Source: an uncultured Eubacteriales bacterium
Lineage (GTDB): Bacteria > Bacillota > Clostridia > Lachnospirales > Lachnospiraceae
NCBI GenBank assembly: GCA_902797845.1
Contig: CADBUJ010000039.1
Coordinates: forward strand, 1-48,877
DNA length: 48,877 nt
Reading direction: 5' to 3'
Under the pieces are notes generated by a model. It had not been told where the DNA came from. It saw nothing but the letters and a program-made list of their open reading frames with translations, and made no database searches. Of the stretch, positions 33,675-41,608 are shown piece by piece. Position 1 is the stretch's first letter, and every line of letters begins with the position of its first letter. A program made the position numbers and the translations under genes.

Positions 33675-35048
33675 ATGAAAAAAGAATTAGCAGCAGTTTT
33701 TTTGCCTTTTATACTTTTGCTGGCATCCTGCAGCGGAAATGATCAAAACAGTGAAACAACGTCAGAAATATCTTCAGCAGCTGATGAAGAAAGCCAGAAT
33801 GTTACGGAAGAAGAAACTTCCGGATCAGATCAGGATGGGGCAGATCATTTTTATATACATATAGACGATAAGGTGCTTTCCGTTAAAACGGAAGAAAACA
33901 GCTCCGCAAAAGCTTTTAAGGAGCTTCTTTCAGAGGGGGATCTGTCCATTCAGATGGAAGATTACGGCAATTTTGAAAAAGTAGGTCCCCTTCCCGGGTC
34001 TCTTCCGCAAAATGATGAAGAGATAACCACAGAACCGGGAGATATCATCCTTTATCAGGGGGATAAGATAACCATTTATTACGATACGAACACATGGAGC
34101 TTTACAAGGCTTGGAAAGGTACAGGACATCTCCAAAGAAGAGCTTAAGGAGATTCTTGGAGACGGCGGGGTTAAGGCTGTGTTCTCTCTTGAAAAGGATA
34201 AAATGCCCAAAGACATGACAGGTGTCTTTGATCTTGAAAGGGGAACGGTGCTTTTGAACAGCGGATATGAAATGCCGATCATGGGCATCGGCACATATTC
34301 TCTGGATCATGATACATGCATCAACTCCGTAAAAGAGCACCTTAAAAACGGAGGACGCCTTATAGATACTGCCTATATGTATCATAATGAAGAGGCTGTG
34401 GGAGAGGCTGTCCGTCAGGCTATGGAGGAGTATGAGATACCGAGGGAGGATATATTCGTTATTACGAAGATATATCCCTCTCAGTTTGATGAGCCGGAAA
34501 AGGCCATAGAAATGGCATTGGAAAAGCTCGATATAGGCTATGTTGATATGATGCTCTTACATCATCCCGGAGATAATGATGTCGAAGCCTACAAAGCGAT
34601 GGAAGAATATGTAAAGGAAGGGAGCATAAGATCTCTGGGACTTTCAAATTATTATGTTGAGGAACTGACGGATTTTCTGCCAAAGGTAAATATACTGCCT
34701 GCACTGGTACAAAACGAGATCCATCCGTATTACCAGGAGCAGGATGTGGTCCCTTTTATTCAGGAACAGGGAATAGTGGTACAGGGCTGGTATCCTTTGG
34801 GAGGAAGAGGCTACACTAAGGAGCTTCTGAATGATGAAACGATCCTTGATATAGCGGCAAAGCATAATGTAAGTGCAGCTCAAGTTATCCTGAGATGGGA
34901 TCTCCAAAGAAGCATAGTGGTAATACCGGGATCAGAGAATCCTGATCATATAAAAGAGAATCTTGATCTTCTGGATTTTTCCCTTGATGATGAGGATATG
35001 GAACGCATGGCCTCCCTGGACAGAAATGAAAAGCATGACTGGTATTGA
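33675..35048 (+). CDS. Exported lipoprotein: cyclophilin-like domain fused to aldo/keto reductase
   Basis: The 457 residues divide into a lipoprotein signal (hydrophobic 5-16, lipobox L16-A17-S18-C19), an acidic Ser/Thr/Glu linker (20-57), a cyclophilin-like domain (about 58-185: FYIHIDDKVLSVKTEENSSAKAFKELL, QMEDYGNFEKVG, GDIILYQGDKITIYY, SFTRLGKV) and an aldo/keto reductase barrel (about 192-457: MPIMGIGTYSL). The catalytic tetrad appears intact: D231, Y236, K265, H296, and VIPGSENPDHIKENL fits NADP binding. A reductase outside the membrane is odd because its cofactor is cytoplasmic. ATG 33675 follows GGTGA and places the signal at the start; the frame is open upstream but that part is not signal-like. 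Confidence 0.85.
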   Translation: MKKELAAVFLPFILLLASCSGNDQNSETTSEISSAADEESQNVTEEETSGSDQDGADHFYIHIDDKVLSVKTEENSSAKAFKELLSEGDLSIQMEDYGNFEKVGPLPGSLPQNDEEITTEPGDIILYQGDKITIYYDTNTWSFTRLGKVQDISKEELKEILGDGGVKAVFSLEKDKMPKDMTGVFDLERGTVLLNSGYEMPIMGIGTYSLDHDTCINSVKEHLKNGGRLIDTAYMYHNEEAVGEAVRQAMEEYEIPREDIFVITKIYPSQFDEPEKAIEMALEKLDIGYVDMMLLHHPGDNDVEAYKAMEEYVKEGSIRSLGLSNYYVEELTDFLPKVNILPALVQNEIHPYYQEQDVVPFIQEQGIVVQGWYPLGGRGYTKELLNDETILDIAAKHNVSAAQVILRWDLQRSIVVIPGSENPDHIKENLDLLDFSLDDEDMERMASLDRNEKHDWY

Positions 35049-35442
35049 TTTCTTAATCCTGACTCTGACGGCGGGAACGGACTATGAAGCAAAGTCCGGC
35101 AGCACGGTGATAACGCTGAAATCTTCTGTTCTGGAAAAACTCGCTGCAGGCGACCACACAGTCTCTGTAAACTTTGATGATGGCAAGGTCAGCACAATAA
35201 TTAAAGTTGCTAACAGCACAGAGAGTAGCAACACAACCGGTAATATAAATGCGGGGAAAAACGCAAGCATAAGCTCCATTGCAAAGATTTCCGCAGGTGT
35301 GAGAGGTTCAAAGAACACCATACCCAGTACCGGAGACAACAGCTATATGCCTATTTGGTTCATACTTATGTGCGCATCCATGGTGATCCTTTTAAAGGTG
35401 ATCAGAAGCAGCAGATGTGCACGCAATGACAGAAGCAGGTGA
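35049..35442 (+). pseudogene. C-terminal remnant of a sortase-anchored surface protein
   Basis: Starting at the end of the aldo/keto reductase gene but in another frame, the translation reads LTAGTDYEAKSGSTVITLKSSVLEKLAAGDHTVSVNFDDGKVSTIIKV, the end of an X2/Ig-like surface domain. Then come a Ser/Asn-rich spacer and a cell-wall sorting signal: NTIPSTGD (LPxTG-like), a hydrophobic helix (MPIWFILMCASMVILL) and a basic tail. There is no signal peptide and no start codon with a ribosome site; an open frame back to 34963 overlaps the reductase and is not homologous. The 5' part has evidently been lost, perhaps when the upstream gene arrived. Confidence 0.75.
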
Positions 35443-35712
35443 GGCAGAAAGCGAAAAGCAAATAATCCATAGTTTTTTATCACAACAATAAACAGCCGGA
35501 GAGCGGAAAAACCAGCAACCGCCTCCGGCTGTTTTATTGTATTAGGATACGATACACGAACAGCACACCATTTAATAAAGTATCGTAGACCTGAAATTCT
35601 TTTGAATCCTTAAATCTGAATCCATATGAAGTGAAATGTGCTTATATAATAAAATAAGTTAGAAATAACTAATTAATGGTAGTATAATGATTCCGTGATC
35701 TAAAGAAAATAT
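35443..35712. other. Gene-free interval with terminator and candidate operator
   Basis: No coding sequence is apparent. It holds the terminator at 35491-35535, a TATAAT at 35683-35688 with a poor -35, and a short inverted repeat AGTTA-gaaa-TAACT (35657-35670) resembling MarR-type operators. These may be what remains of the control region of the decayed ABC exporter gene that follows. Confidence 0.4.
35491..35535 (+). terminator. Terminator after the surface-protein remnant
   Basis: AACAGCCGGAG (35491-35501) pairs with CTCCGGCTGTT (35523-35533), and CGG/CCG can extend the stem inward; T-rich sequence (TTTTATT) follows. Confidence 0.85.
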
Positions 35713-36215
35713 TTGAAAAAACGAAAAATCAACTGGACAGCTTCATCTTCGGAGGGAGCAACTATCAGCACATGTGCACGCCATGCAGCCCGACTCTGGG
35801 ATATCGACCGGGGAACGATACGTGTAGGCGGAGTGGATATTTCTACGGTAGACCCGGAAGTACTCCTTTCAGATTATTCAATGGTCTTTCAGGATGTAGT
35901 ATTGTTTGACGATACGGTAATGGAAAATATACGTCTGGGCAGGCACGGATCGTACTTCTGGATGAAGCAACAGCATCTCTTGACGTAGAAAATGAAACCA
36001 GAGTACAGGAGGCGCTGTCATGTTTGCTTTGCAACAGGACGGTTCTGGTTATCGCACATAGGATGCGTACGGTTGAGGCAGCGGATAAAATAATCGTATT
36101 GTCAGACGGAAAGGTGGCTGAAGAGGGGAGACCAGCTGAACTTATCAATAATAAAGACGGCATTTTCAGCCGCATGCTGCAGTTGAAGACATCAAGTGCC
36201 GACTGGAGCATCTGA
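35713..36215 (+). pseudogene. Decayed ABC exporter ATPase
   Basis: Two frames are needed. The first (35713-35988) gives ARLWDIDRGTIRVGGVDISTVDPEVLLSDYSMVFQDVVLFDDTVMENIRLGR, the stretch from after Walker A through the Q-loop; Walker A itself is degenerate (SSSEGATIST where GxSGSGKTT is expected). The second frame, from about 35943 to 36215, gives ARIVLLDEATASLDVENE (Walker B, D-loop), VLVIAHRMRTVEAADKIIVLSDGKVAEEG (switch His) and the end. The roughly 60 residues between, with the LSGGQ signature, are missing, as are the membrane domain and N-terminus. The junction near 35943-35950 looks like a deletion. It cannot make a working transporter. Confidence 0.85.
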
Positions 36216-36325
36216 AAGGCAGGAGAATGAATACATTAGGGTTAATTGACCGAAATACTATTTTTTATACGGAAGAAGCTAAAACAATATATGCTTTTAG
36301 CTTTGGCGTAAATAAAATGAAACTC

Positions 36326-36354
36326 TTGAGAGAAAAGAGAGTGAATGTTATACT
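36326..36354 (+). promoter_or_regulatory. Promoter of ychF
   Basis: TTGAGA (36326-36331), 17 bases, TATACT (36349-36354); the start site would be near 36361. The -10 lies inside the left arm of a long palindrome. Confidence 0.75.
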
Positions 36355-36383
36355 TACAAAGTTATTTTTGTAAGTATAACATT
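36344..36383. repeat. Perfect 17-bp inverted repeat over the ychF promoter
   Basis: AATGTTATACTTACAAA (36344-36360) is exactly complementary to TTTGTAAGTATAACATT (36367-36383), with a 6-base centre (GTTATT). No T-run follows. It spans the -10 and transcription start, so it could be an operator; the RNA would contain only the right arm if transcription starts at 36361. The ribosome site ATAAGGAGAT follows at once. Confidence 0.9.
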
Positions 36384-36406
36384 GTTATAAGGAGATTTGA
36401 TAATAA

Positions 36407-37501
36407 ATGAAACTAGGTATCGTCGGCCTTCCCAATGTGGGAAAGAGTACATTGTTCAATTGCCTAACCAAAGCAGGGGCTGAATCCGCCAATTATCCGT
36501 TCTGCACCATCGACCCGAATATAGGTGTTGTGGCGGTGCCGGACGAAAGGCTTAAAGTCTTAACTGATATGTATCAATCTAAAAAGACTGTTCCTGCGGT
36601 AATAGAATTTGTTGATATAGCGGGACTTGTCAAGGGGGCATCAAAGGGAGAAGGACTGGGAAATCAGTTCCTTGCAAATATAAGGGAATGTGATGCCATA
36701 GTGCATGTGGTCAGGTGCTTCGAGGATGATAATATCATTCATGTGGACGGGTCAGTGGATCCGATCCGAGATATCGAGACCATAAATCTTGAGCTTATCT
36801 TTTCCGATCTGGAGATCCTCGAAAGAAGGTATTCCAAGGTTGCAAGGGCTGCACAGAACAATAAGGATGCAGCAAGGGAAGCTGAGTTGATAAAGGCTCT
36901 TAAGGAATGTCTTGAATCCGGCATGCCGGCAAGGAATTATGATGTAAGTGAGGATGATGAGGAGCTTTATCGTTCCTTTGGACTTCTGACGGGTAAACCG
37001 GTCATTTATGCAGCCAATGTGGCTGAAGATGATCTTCCTGATGATGGAGCATCAAATCCTTTTGTTAAAAAAATAAGGGAACTTGCCGTTGCGGAGGGCT
37101 CTGAGGTATTTGTCATCTGTGCACAGATAGAGCAGGAGATGTCTGAACTCGATGATGAAGAAAAGGCTATGTTCCTGGAAGAATTGGGAGTAGACGGTTC
37201 CGGCCTTGATAAGCTTATAAAGGCCAGTTACAAATTGCTGGGTCTCATAAGCTTTTTGACTGCAGGTCCTACGGAAAGCCGTGCATGGACTATAAAGGAA
37301 GGAACGAAAGCTCCCCAGGCCTCCGGAAAGATACACAGCGATTTTGAAAGAGGCTTTATAAAAGCCGAGGTTATAAGCTACAGTGATCTTATGGAATGTG
37401 GAAGCGAAAAGGCGGCAAAAGAAAAAGGACTTATCCGTATAGAAGGAAAGGACTATGTGATCAAAGACGGAGATATAGTGGTATTCAGATTTAATGTATA
37501 A
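36407..37501 (+). CDS. ychF: YchF/OLA1-family ATPase
   Basis: YchF binds ATP rather than GTP and associates with ribosomes; it is linked to oxidative-stress responses. The 364 residues have GLPNVGKSTLFNCLT (P-loop), PFCTIDPNIGVV, DIAGLVKGASKGEGLGNQFL, ANVAEDD in the altered G4 position, and the C-terminal TGS domain (LISFLTAGPTESRAWTIKEGTKAPQASGKIHSDFERGFIKAEV). It is transcribed alone, from a promoter set within a palindrome, and ends at a strong terminator. Confidence 0.95.
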   Translation: MKLGIVGLPNVGKSTLFNCLTKAGAESANYPFCTIDPNIGVVAVPDERLKVLTDMYQSKKTVPAVIEFVDIAGLVKGASKGEGLGNQFLANIRECDAIVHVVRCFEDDNIIHVDGSVDPIRDIETINLELIFSDLEILERRYSKVARAAQNNKDAAREAELIKALKECLESGMPARNYDVSEDDEELYRSFGLLTGKPVIYAANVAEDDLPDDGASNPFVKKIRELAVAEGSEVFVICAQIEQEMSELDDEEKAMFLEELGVDGSGLDKLIKASYKLLGLISFLTAGPTESRAWTIKEGTKAPQASGKIHSDFERGFIKAEVISYSDLMECGSEKAAKEKGLIRIEGKDYVIKDGDIVVFRFNV

Positions 37502-37528
37502 GTAAAAATACAATATCTTGTTTTTTTG

Positions 37529-37560
37529 GGATTCGGCAGGGTTCGCCGGGTCCTTTTTTA
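37529..37560 (+). terminator. Terminator after ychF
   Basis: GGATTCGGC (37529-37537) pairs with GCCGGGTCC (37545-37553), using two G-T pairs; TTTTTTA follows. Confidence 0.85.
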
Positions 37561-37618
37561 TTGTCAAAAAGTAATAGAAAATTAAATAAAATTTAATAAT
37601 TTTTCATGGAAAAAACCA

Positions 37619-37647
37619 TTGCACAGTGGTGGCTTTTAATATAAAAT
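37619..37647 (+). promoter_or_regulatory. Promoter of the division and cell wall cluster
   Basis: TTGCAC (37619-37624), 17 bases, TAAAAT (37642-37647). It lies about 110 bases before mraZ and just before the GTGG repeats that MraZ is expected to bind. Confidence 0.65.
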
Positions 37648-37667
37648 GTGAATGCAAATAGAGATTT

Positions 37668-37691
37668 GTGGTGGAAAGTGGTTTCAAGTGG
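37668..37691 (+). promoter_or_regulatory. MraZ-binding repeats
   Basis: GTGG occurs at 37668, 37678 and 37688, an exact 10-base period, so the copies lie on one face of the helix; an extra GTGG starts at 37671. MraZ represses its own operon by binding such short direct repeats near the promoter. Confidence 0.75.
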
Positions 37692-37756
37692 TTAGCATTC
37701 AGAAATCGCATATCTGCCGGGTAACTGTGATCTACGGCAATTCAGAGGGTATTTAG

Positions 37757-38194
37757 ATGTTTATAGGCGAATACAACCATACAATAGACGCCAAGGGCAG
37801 AATGATAATCCCCCAGAAGTTCAGAGAAGGACTGGGAGAGTCCTTTTTTATGACAAGAGGACTGGACGGATGTCTTGCCTTATACCCTCAGGAGCAGTGG
37901 GAGATCTTTGTGGACAAGCTCAATGCGCTTCCGGACACGCGAAAGGATATTAGAGATCTTAAAAGATTCTTTCTTTCAGGAGCGGGAGACTGCGAGATAG
38001 ATAAGCAGGGCAGAGTGCTTGTGCCGCCGTCACTCAGAGAATACGCATCTCTTAAAAAGGATATCGTTATAACGGGTGCATCAACGAAAATAGAGATCTG
38101 GAACAGAAAGAAATGGGAAGACATCACTAGGATCGATGTGGACGATATGGATGATATCGCCGAGAGACTGGCAGAACAAGGCATAGAATTTTAG
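37757..38194 (+). CDS. mraZ: Transcriptional regulator MraZ
   Basis: MraZ is an AbrB-like ring-forming DNA-binding protein controlling the dcw cluster. The 145 residues begin [44 protein letters not shown] and contain the second repeat [24 protein letters not shown]; both DxKGR-type motifs are intact. The ATG follows AGAGGG. It is first in the cluster, 8 bases before rsmH. Confidence 0.95.
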   Translation: MFIGEYNHTIDAKGRMIIPQKFREGLGESFFMTRGLDGCLALYPQEQWEIFVDKLNALPDTRKDIRDLKRFFLSGAGDCEIDKQGRVLVPPSLREYASLKKDIVITGASTKIEIWNRKKWEDITRIDVDDMDDIAERLAEQGIEF

Positions 38195-38202
38195 GAGCAC
38201 AT

Positions 38203-39141
38203 ATGGATTTTGAGCATATTCCTGTCATGCTCCAGGAGACTGTTGAAGGCCTATGTATCAAACCTGATGGTGTTTATGTTGATGGTACAGTTGGAGGCGC
38301 CGGCCATTCTTTAGAGATCGCACGCAGGCTTGGCAAAAAAGGCAGGCTTATATGCATAGATCAGGACCAGGAGGCTGTTGAGACAGCCGGGGAAAGATTA
38401 AAGAAATTTGAAAATGTCACAGTTGTAAGAAGTAATTATATCCATATGAAGGATGTGCTGTGGCAGCAGAATATAGAAGAAGTAGACGGGATCCTTCTGG
38501 ATCTGGGAGTATCCTCTCATCAGCTGGATGATGCGGAAAGAGGCTTCAGCTACATGAAGGATGCACCTCTTGATATGAGGATGGATCAGAGGAAGGAAAA
38601 GACCGCCAGAGATATAGTAAACGAATACGACGAAAAGAAACTTTTCCGTATCATTAAAGAATACGGAGAGGACAGATTTGCGGGGAGCATTGCAAGAAGG
38701 ATCGTGGCAGCCAGAGAGAAAACTCCCATAAATACTACAGGAGAGCTGGCAGAGATCATAAGATCCGCCATACCGGCAAGATTCAGAGATAACGGGAATC
38801 CTGCAAAGAGGACATTTCAGGCCATACGTATAGAGCTTAACAACGAGCTTGGCGTGCTTGAAGAGGGCCTTACGGAAATGATAGATCTCCTGAAGGACAA
38901 CGGAAGGATTTGCGTGATCACATTCCACTCCCTGGAAGATCGCATCGTTAAGGATATTTTTAAAAACGCAGAAGATCCTTGCACATGTCCTCCGGATTTT
39001 CCCGTATGTATATGCGGGAAAAAGCCCAGGGGCAGAGTAATAACAAGAAGGGTCATAAAGCCTTCAGAAGAAGAACTTTTGAGGAACAGAAGAAGCTCCA
39101 GTGCTAAACTTCGGATATTTGAAAGACATAAAGGGGCGTAA
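38203..39141 (+). CDS. rsmH: 16S rRNA (cytosine-1402-N4) methyltransferase RsmH
   Basis: RsmH (MraW) methylates C1402 of 16S rRNA. The 312 residues show [13 protein letters not shown], the SAM site [59 protein letters not shown] and [13 protein letters not shown], and the Cys-rich [13 protein letters not shown] insert common in Firmicutes. The ATG follows TTAGGAG. Confidence 0.96.
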   Translation: MDFEHIPVMLQETVEGLCIKPDGVYVDGTVGGAGHSLEIARRLGKKGRLICIDQDQEAVETAGERLKKFENVTVVRSNYIHMKDVLWQQNIEEVDGILLDLGVSSHQLDDAERGFSYMKDAPLDMRMDQRKEKTARDIVNEYDEKKLFRIIKEYGEDRFAGSIARRIVAAREKTPINTTGELAEIIRSAIPARFRDNGNPAKRTFQAIRIELNNELGVLEEGLTEMIDLLKDNGRICVITFHSLEDRIVKDIFKNAEDPCTCPPDFPVCICGKKPRGRVITRRVIKPSEEELLRNRRSSSAKLRIFERHKGA

Positions 39142-39150
39142 GAGGTAGCT

Positions 39151-39636
39151 ATGAGTAGGGAAGAGGAAAGAGCATTAAGAACTGAATATTATGTCAGGGG
39201 AAGTGCGGTTCCTGTCCCTGAAATAGACATTCCTGAGAAACAAAATCAGGAAACAAGAGAAGAACTCCTTAAAAAGAACCGAGAGGTTGCCAGAAGAAAC
39301 AAAGAAAGAATCCTTAGGGTCGACATTGGTGTTTGTCTCCTCCTAATTACAATGACGGCCCTTCTCTTCTTTTGTGCGGCCCTGCTTCTTACAAGGACCA
39401 CCAGACTGATGGAGAAGAGCAGGACGGTGGCAGAGCTGGAAGTTACACTTTCCGAACTGACTGATGCCAACATAGCGGCTAAAGAGCGTATCGACAGCGC
39501 TATAGATCTGGGAAGCGTTTATACAGTAGCATCCACGCAGCTGGGCATGAAGTATGCAGACAGGAGTCAGATCATTTATTACGAAGGCTCCAGCGGTGAT
39601 TACGTAAAGCAATTTCAGGAAATACCTACAGAATAA
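39151..39636 (+). CDS. ftsL: FtsL-like divisome protein
   Basis: The 161 residues include a basic cytoplasmic N-terminal part (about 1-52), one membrane helix (about 53-78, VDIGVCLLLITMTALLFFCAALLLT) and an extracytoplasmic coiled coil (SRTVAELEVTLSELTDANIAAKERIDSAIDLGSVYTVASTQLGMKYADRSQIIYY), the FtsL topology. FtsL joins FtsB/DivIC and FtsQ in activating FtsWI. Assignment rests on topology and its place between rsmH and the penicillin-binding protein; sequence identity in this family is always low. Confidence 0.82.
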   Translation: MSREEERALRTEYYVRGSAVPVPEIDIPEKQNQETREELLKKNREVARRNKERILRVDIGVCLLLITMTALLFFCAALLLTRTTRLMEKSRTVAELEVTLSELTDANIAAKERIDSAIDLGSVYTVASTQLGMKYADRSQIIYYEGSSGDYVKQFQEIPTE

Positions 39637-39666
39637 TAAACCAAGGCTTACTTATAAAGGATTGAT

Positions 39667-41583
39667 ATGAGAAAAATTGTAAGCGGCGGGGATGAAAGAA
39701 AAAGCAATCTAAAGCAGAAACGGCAGGTAGCCACCTTCAACCGGAAAAAGCTTCTGATTGCTTTTGGTGTTATAGTTTGTCTTCTTACAGCCCTGTCCAT
39801 AAGATTGATCTACATTACAAGAGCATATGGAGATACTTATTCCAGGACCGTACTGGATCAGCAGGACAGCAACAGCACTGTTATCCCCTTTAAAAGGGGC
39901 GACATCCTTGATCGGAACGGAGCAGTACTTGCTACAAGCGAGAAGGTATATAATCTGATACTTGATGCATATGTGCTGTTAAGCTCTCGTGTATCTGAAG
40001 ATTATGACTGCGTAGAGCCTACGATAAAGGCTTTAAGCAAATATTTCGATATACCGGAAGAGGATATAAGGGAGCGCGTAAATGCAGAGATAGCCAAAGA
40101 GGAAACATCAGCCGGCTCGGCATCCAGATACATAATCCTAAAAAAACGTCTTCCTTACGACAAATACAATCCCTTTTACGAATTTACCCATGGGGATTCC
40201 GATGAAGCAAAATATATAAGAGGTGTTTGGTTCGAAGAGGATTATCTGAGGAAATATCCCTATAATACCATGGCGTCTGATCTTATAGGCTTTACAAATG
40301 CCGGCAACGTAGGAGCATACGGCATAGAGGAGTACTATAACGAAGAGCTTAACGGGACCAACGGCAGGGGATACAGTTATTTCGATCAGGGAACTGTTGA
40401 AAACAGGACCATATCCCCCATAAACGGTTACACGGCTGTTTCCACCATCGATCTTAATATACAGAGGATAGTGGAAAAGCATATGGGCGGATGGTATGAG
40501 AAGGTAGGAGCCCTTAATGCGGCAGTTATAGTAATGGATCCCAATAACGGAGAGATCCTTGCCATGGCTTCTTATCCCAATTATGACCTTAATGATCCCA
40601 GAGATCTCTCAAAGATATATACGGAAGAAGAACTTGATAAAATGTCGGACGCCCAGCAGGTGGATGCCATGGCATCACTCTGGAAGAACTTCTGTATAAG
40701 CGATCTGTTCGAACCCGGATCCACCATGAAGGTGGTAACGCTTGCTGCAGCACTTGATGAAGCTGATATAGATGAAGAGAGCGTCTTCCATTGTGACGGC
40801 GGTCTTCAGATTGGCGAATACTATGTTGCCTGCAGTTATAAATACGGACACGGAGCACAGGATATCAATCAGGCTGTTGGAAATTCCTGCAACGATGCCT
40901 TTATGGAGATCGCATTTAAAGTCGGAGCAGCGAATTTTTCAAAATATCAAAAGGCCTTTGGCCTTGGAGCAAGGACAGGCATAGATCTTCCAGGAGAGGA
41001 AGCGGGTCTTCTTTATGATCCGGATTCCATGATCCCTGTGGATCTGGCCACCAACGGATTCGGTCAGAATTATAATGTGACCATGGTGCAGGTTGCAGCG
41101 GCATTTTCAGCTGCCGTGAACGGCGGTAATTATTATACGCCCCATGTGGTAAAAGAGATCCGGTCAGAATCGGGAAATGTGGTACGGTCTGTAAATAAAG
41201 AGCTTGTAAGGACAGTTATCTCAGAGAAGACCAGTAACAGAATAAAGGAATCTCTTTTATATACAGTGGAATCAGGCCTTGGTAAGACTGCCGGGGTAAA
41301 AGGCTATTCTATAGGAGGCAAGACAGGTACTGCCGAAAAGCTTCCCAGATCCGCCAATAAAAAGCTCCTTTCCTTTATAGGATGCGCACCTGCCATGGAT
41401 CCTGAAGTAGTGGTTTATGTGGTGGTCGATGAAGCAAAGCTTAAGGATTACGGAGACAGCTCTGTCGCATGCGGCATAACATCCGATATTTTCAGAGAGC
41501 TGCTGCCGTATATGCAGATCTATCCCGAAGCAGAAACAGAAGTTTATGTGGAGCAGACAGATACAGAAGCTGCACAGGAGTAA
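39667..41583 (+). CDS. Class B penicillin-binding protein (FtsI/PBP2-like transpeptidase)
   Basis: This septal transpeptidase cross-links peptidoglycan. The 638 residues have a membrane helix (about 28-50), the dimerisation region (VIPFKRGDILDRNGAVLATSEKVYNL) and a transpeptidase domain with catalytic S352 in GSTMK, S407-C-N409 (GNSCNDAF) and K552-T-G (GKTGTAEK). No PASTA domain follows, unlike SpoVD or PBP2x; the tail is acidic. It serves with FtsW, encoded downstream. The ATG is preceded only by AAAGGATTGAT. Confidence 0.93.
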   Translation: MRKIVSGGDERKSNLKQKRQVATFNRKKLLIAFGVIVCLLTALSIRLIYITRAYGDTYSRTVLDQQDSNSTVIPFKRGDILDRNGAVLATSEKVYNLILDAYVLLSSRVSEDYDCVEPTIKALSKYFDIPEEDIRERVNAEIAKEETSAGSASRYIILKKRLPYDKYNPFYEFTHGDSDEAKYIRGVWFEEDYLRKYPYNTMASDLIGFTNAGNVGAYGIEEYYNEELNGTNGRGYSYFDQGTVENRTISPINGYTAVSTIDLNIQRIVEKHMGGWYEKVGALNAAVIVMDPNNGEILAMASYPNYDLNDPRDLSKIYTEEELDKMSDAQQVDAMASLWKNFCISDLFEPGSTMKVVTLAAALDEADIDEESVFHCDGGLQIGEYYVACSYKYGHGAQDINQAVGNSCNDAFMEIAFKVGAANFSKYQKAFGLGARTGIDLPGEEAGLLYDPDSMIPVDLATNGFGQNYNVTMVQVAAAFSAAVNGGNYYTPHVVKEIRSESGNVVRSVNKELVRTVISEKTSNRIKESLLYTVESGLGKTAGVKGYSIGGKTGTAEKLPRSANKKLLSFIGCAPAMDPEVVVYVVVDEAKLKDYGDSSVACGITSDIFRELLPYMQIYPEAETEVYVEQTDTEAAQE

Positions 41584-41608
41584 AGTGTTAAGATAACAGG
41601 AGATGTAA

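Noticed and set aside
34963..35048. Extension of the surface-protein fragment into the reductase gene
   Set aside because: The frame is open but the residues (MIFWIFPLMMRIWNAW...) are an out-of-frame reading of the reductase and carry no signal peptide.
35657..35670. AGTTA-gaaa-TAACT inverted repeat as a MarR-type operator
   Set aside because: Arms of 5 bases in AT-rich sequence are weak evidence, and the gene it would control is dead; mentioned only in the interval note.
36227..36373. Small open frame of 48 codons (MNTLGLIDRNTIFYTEEAK...) after the ABC remnant
   Set aside because: It runs through the ychF promoter and into the palindrome, has a poorly spaced ribosome site and resembles nothing I recognise; it may be part of the decayed region.
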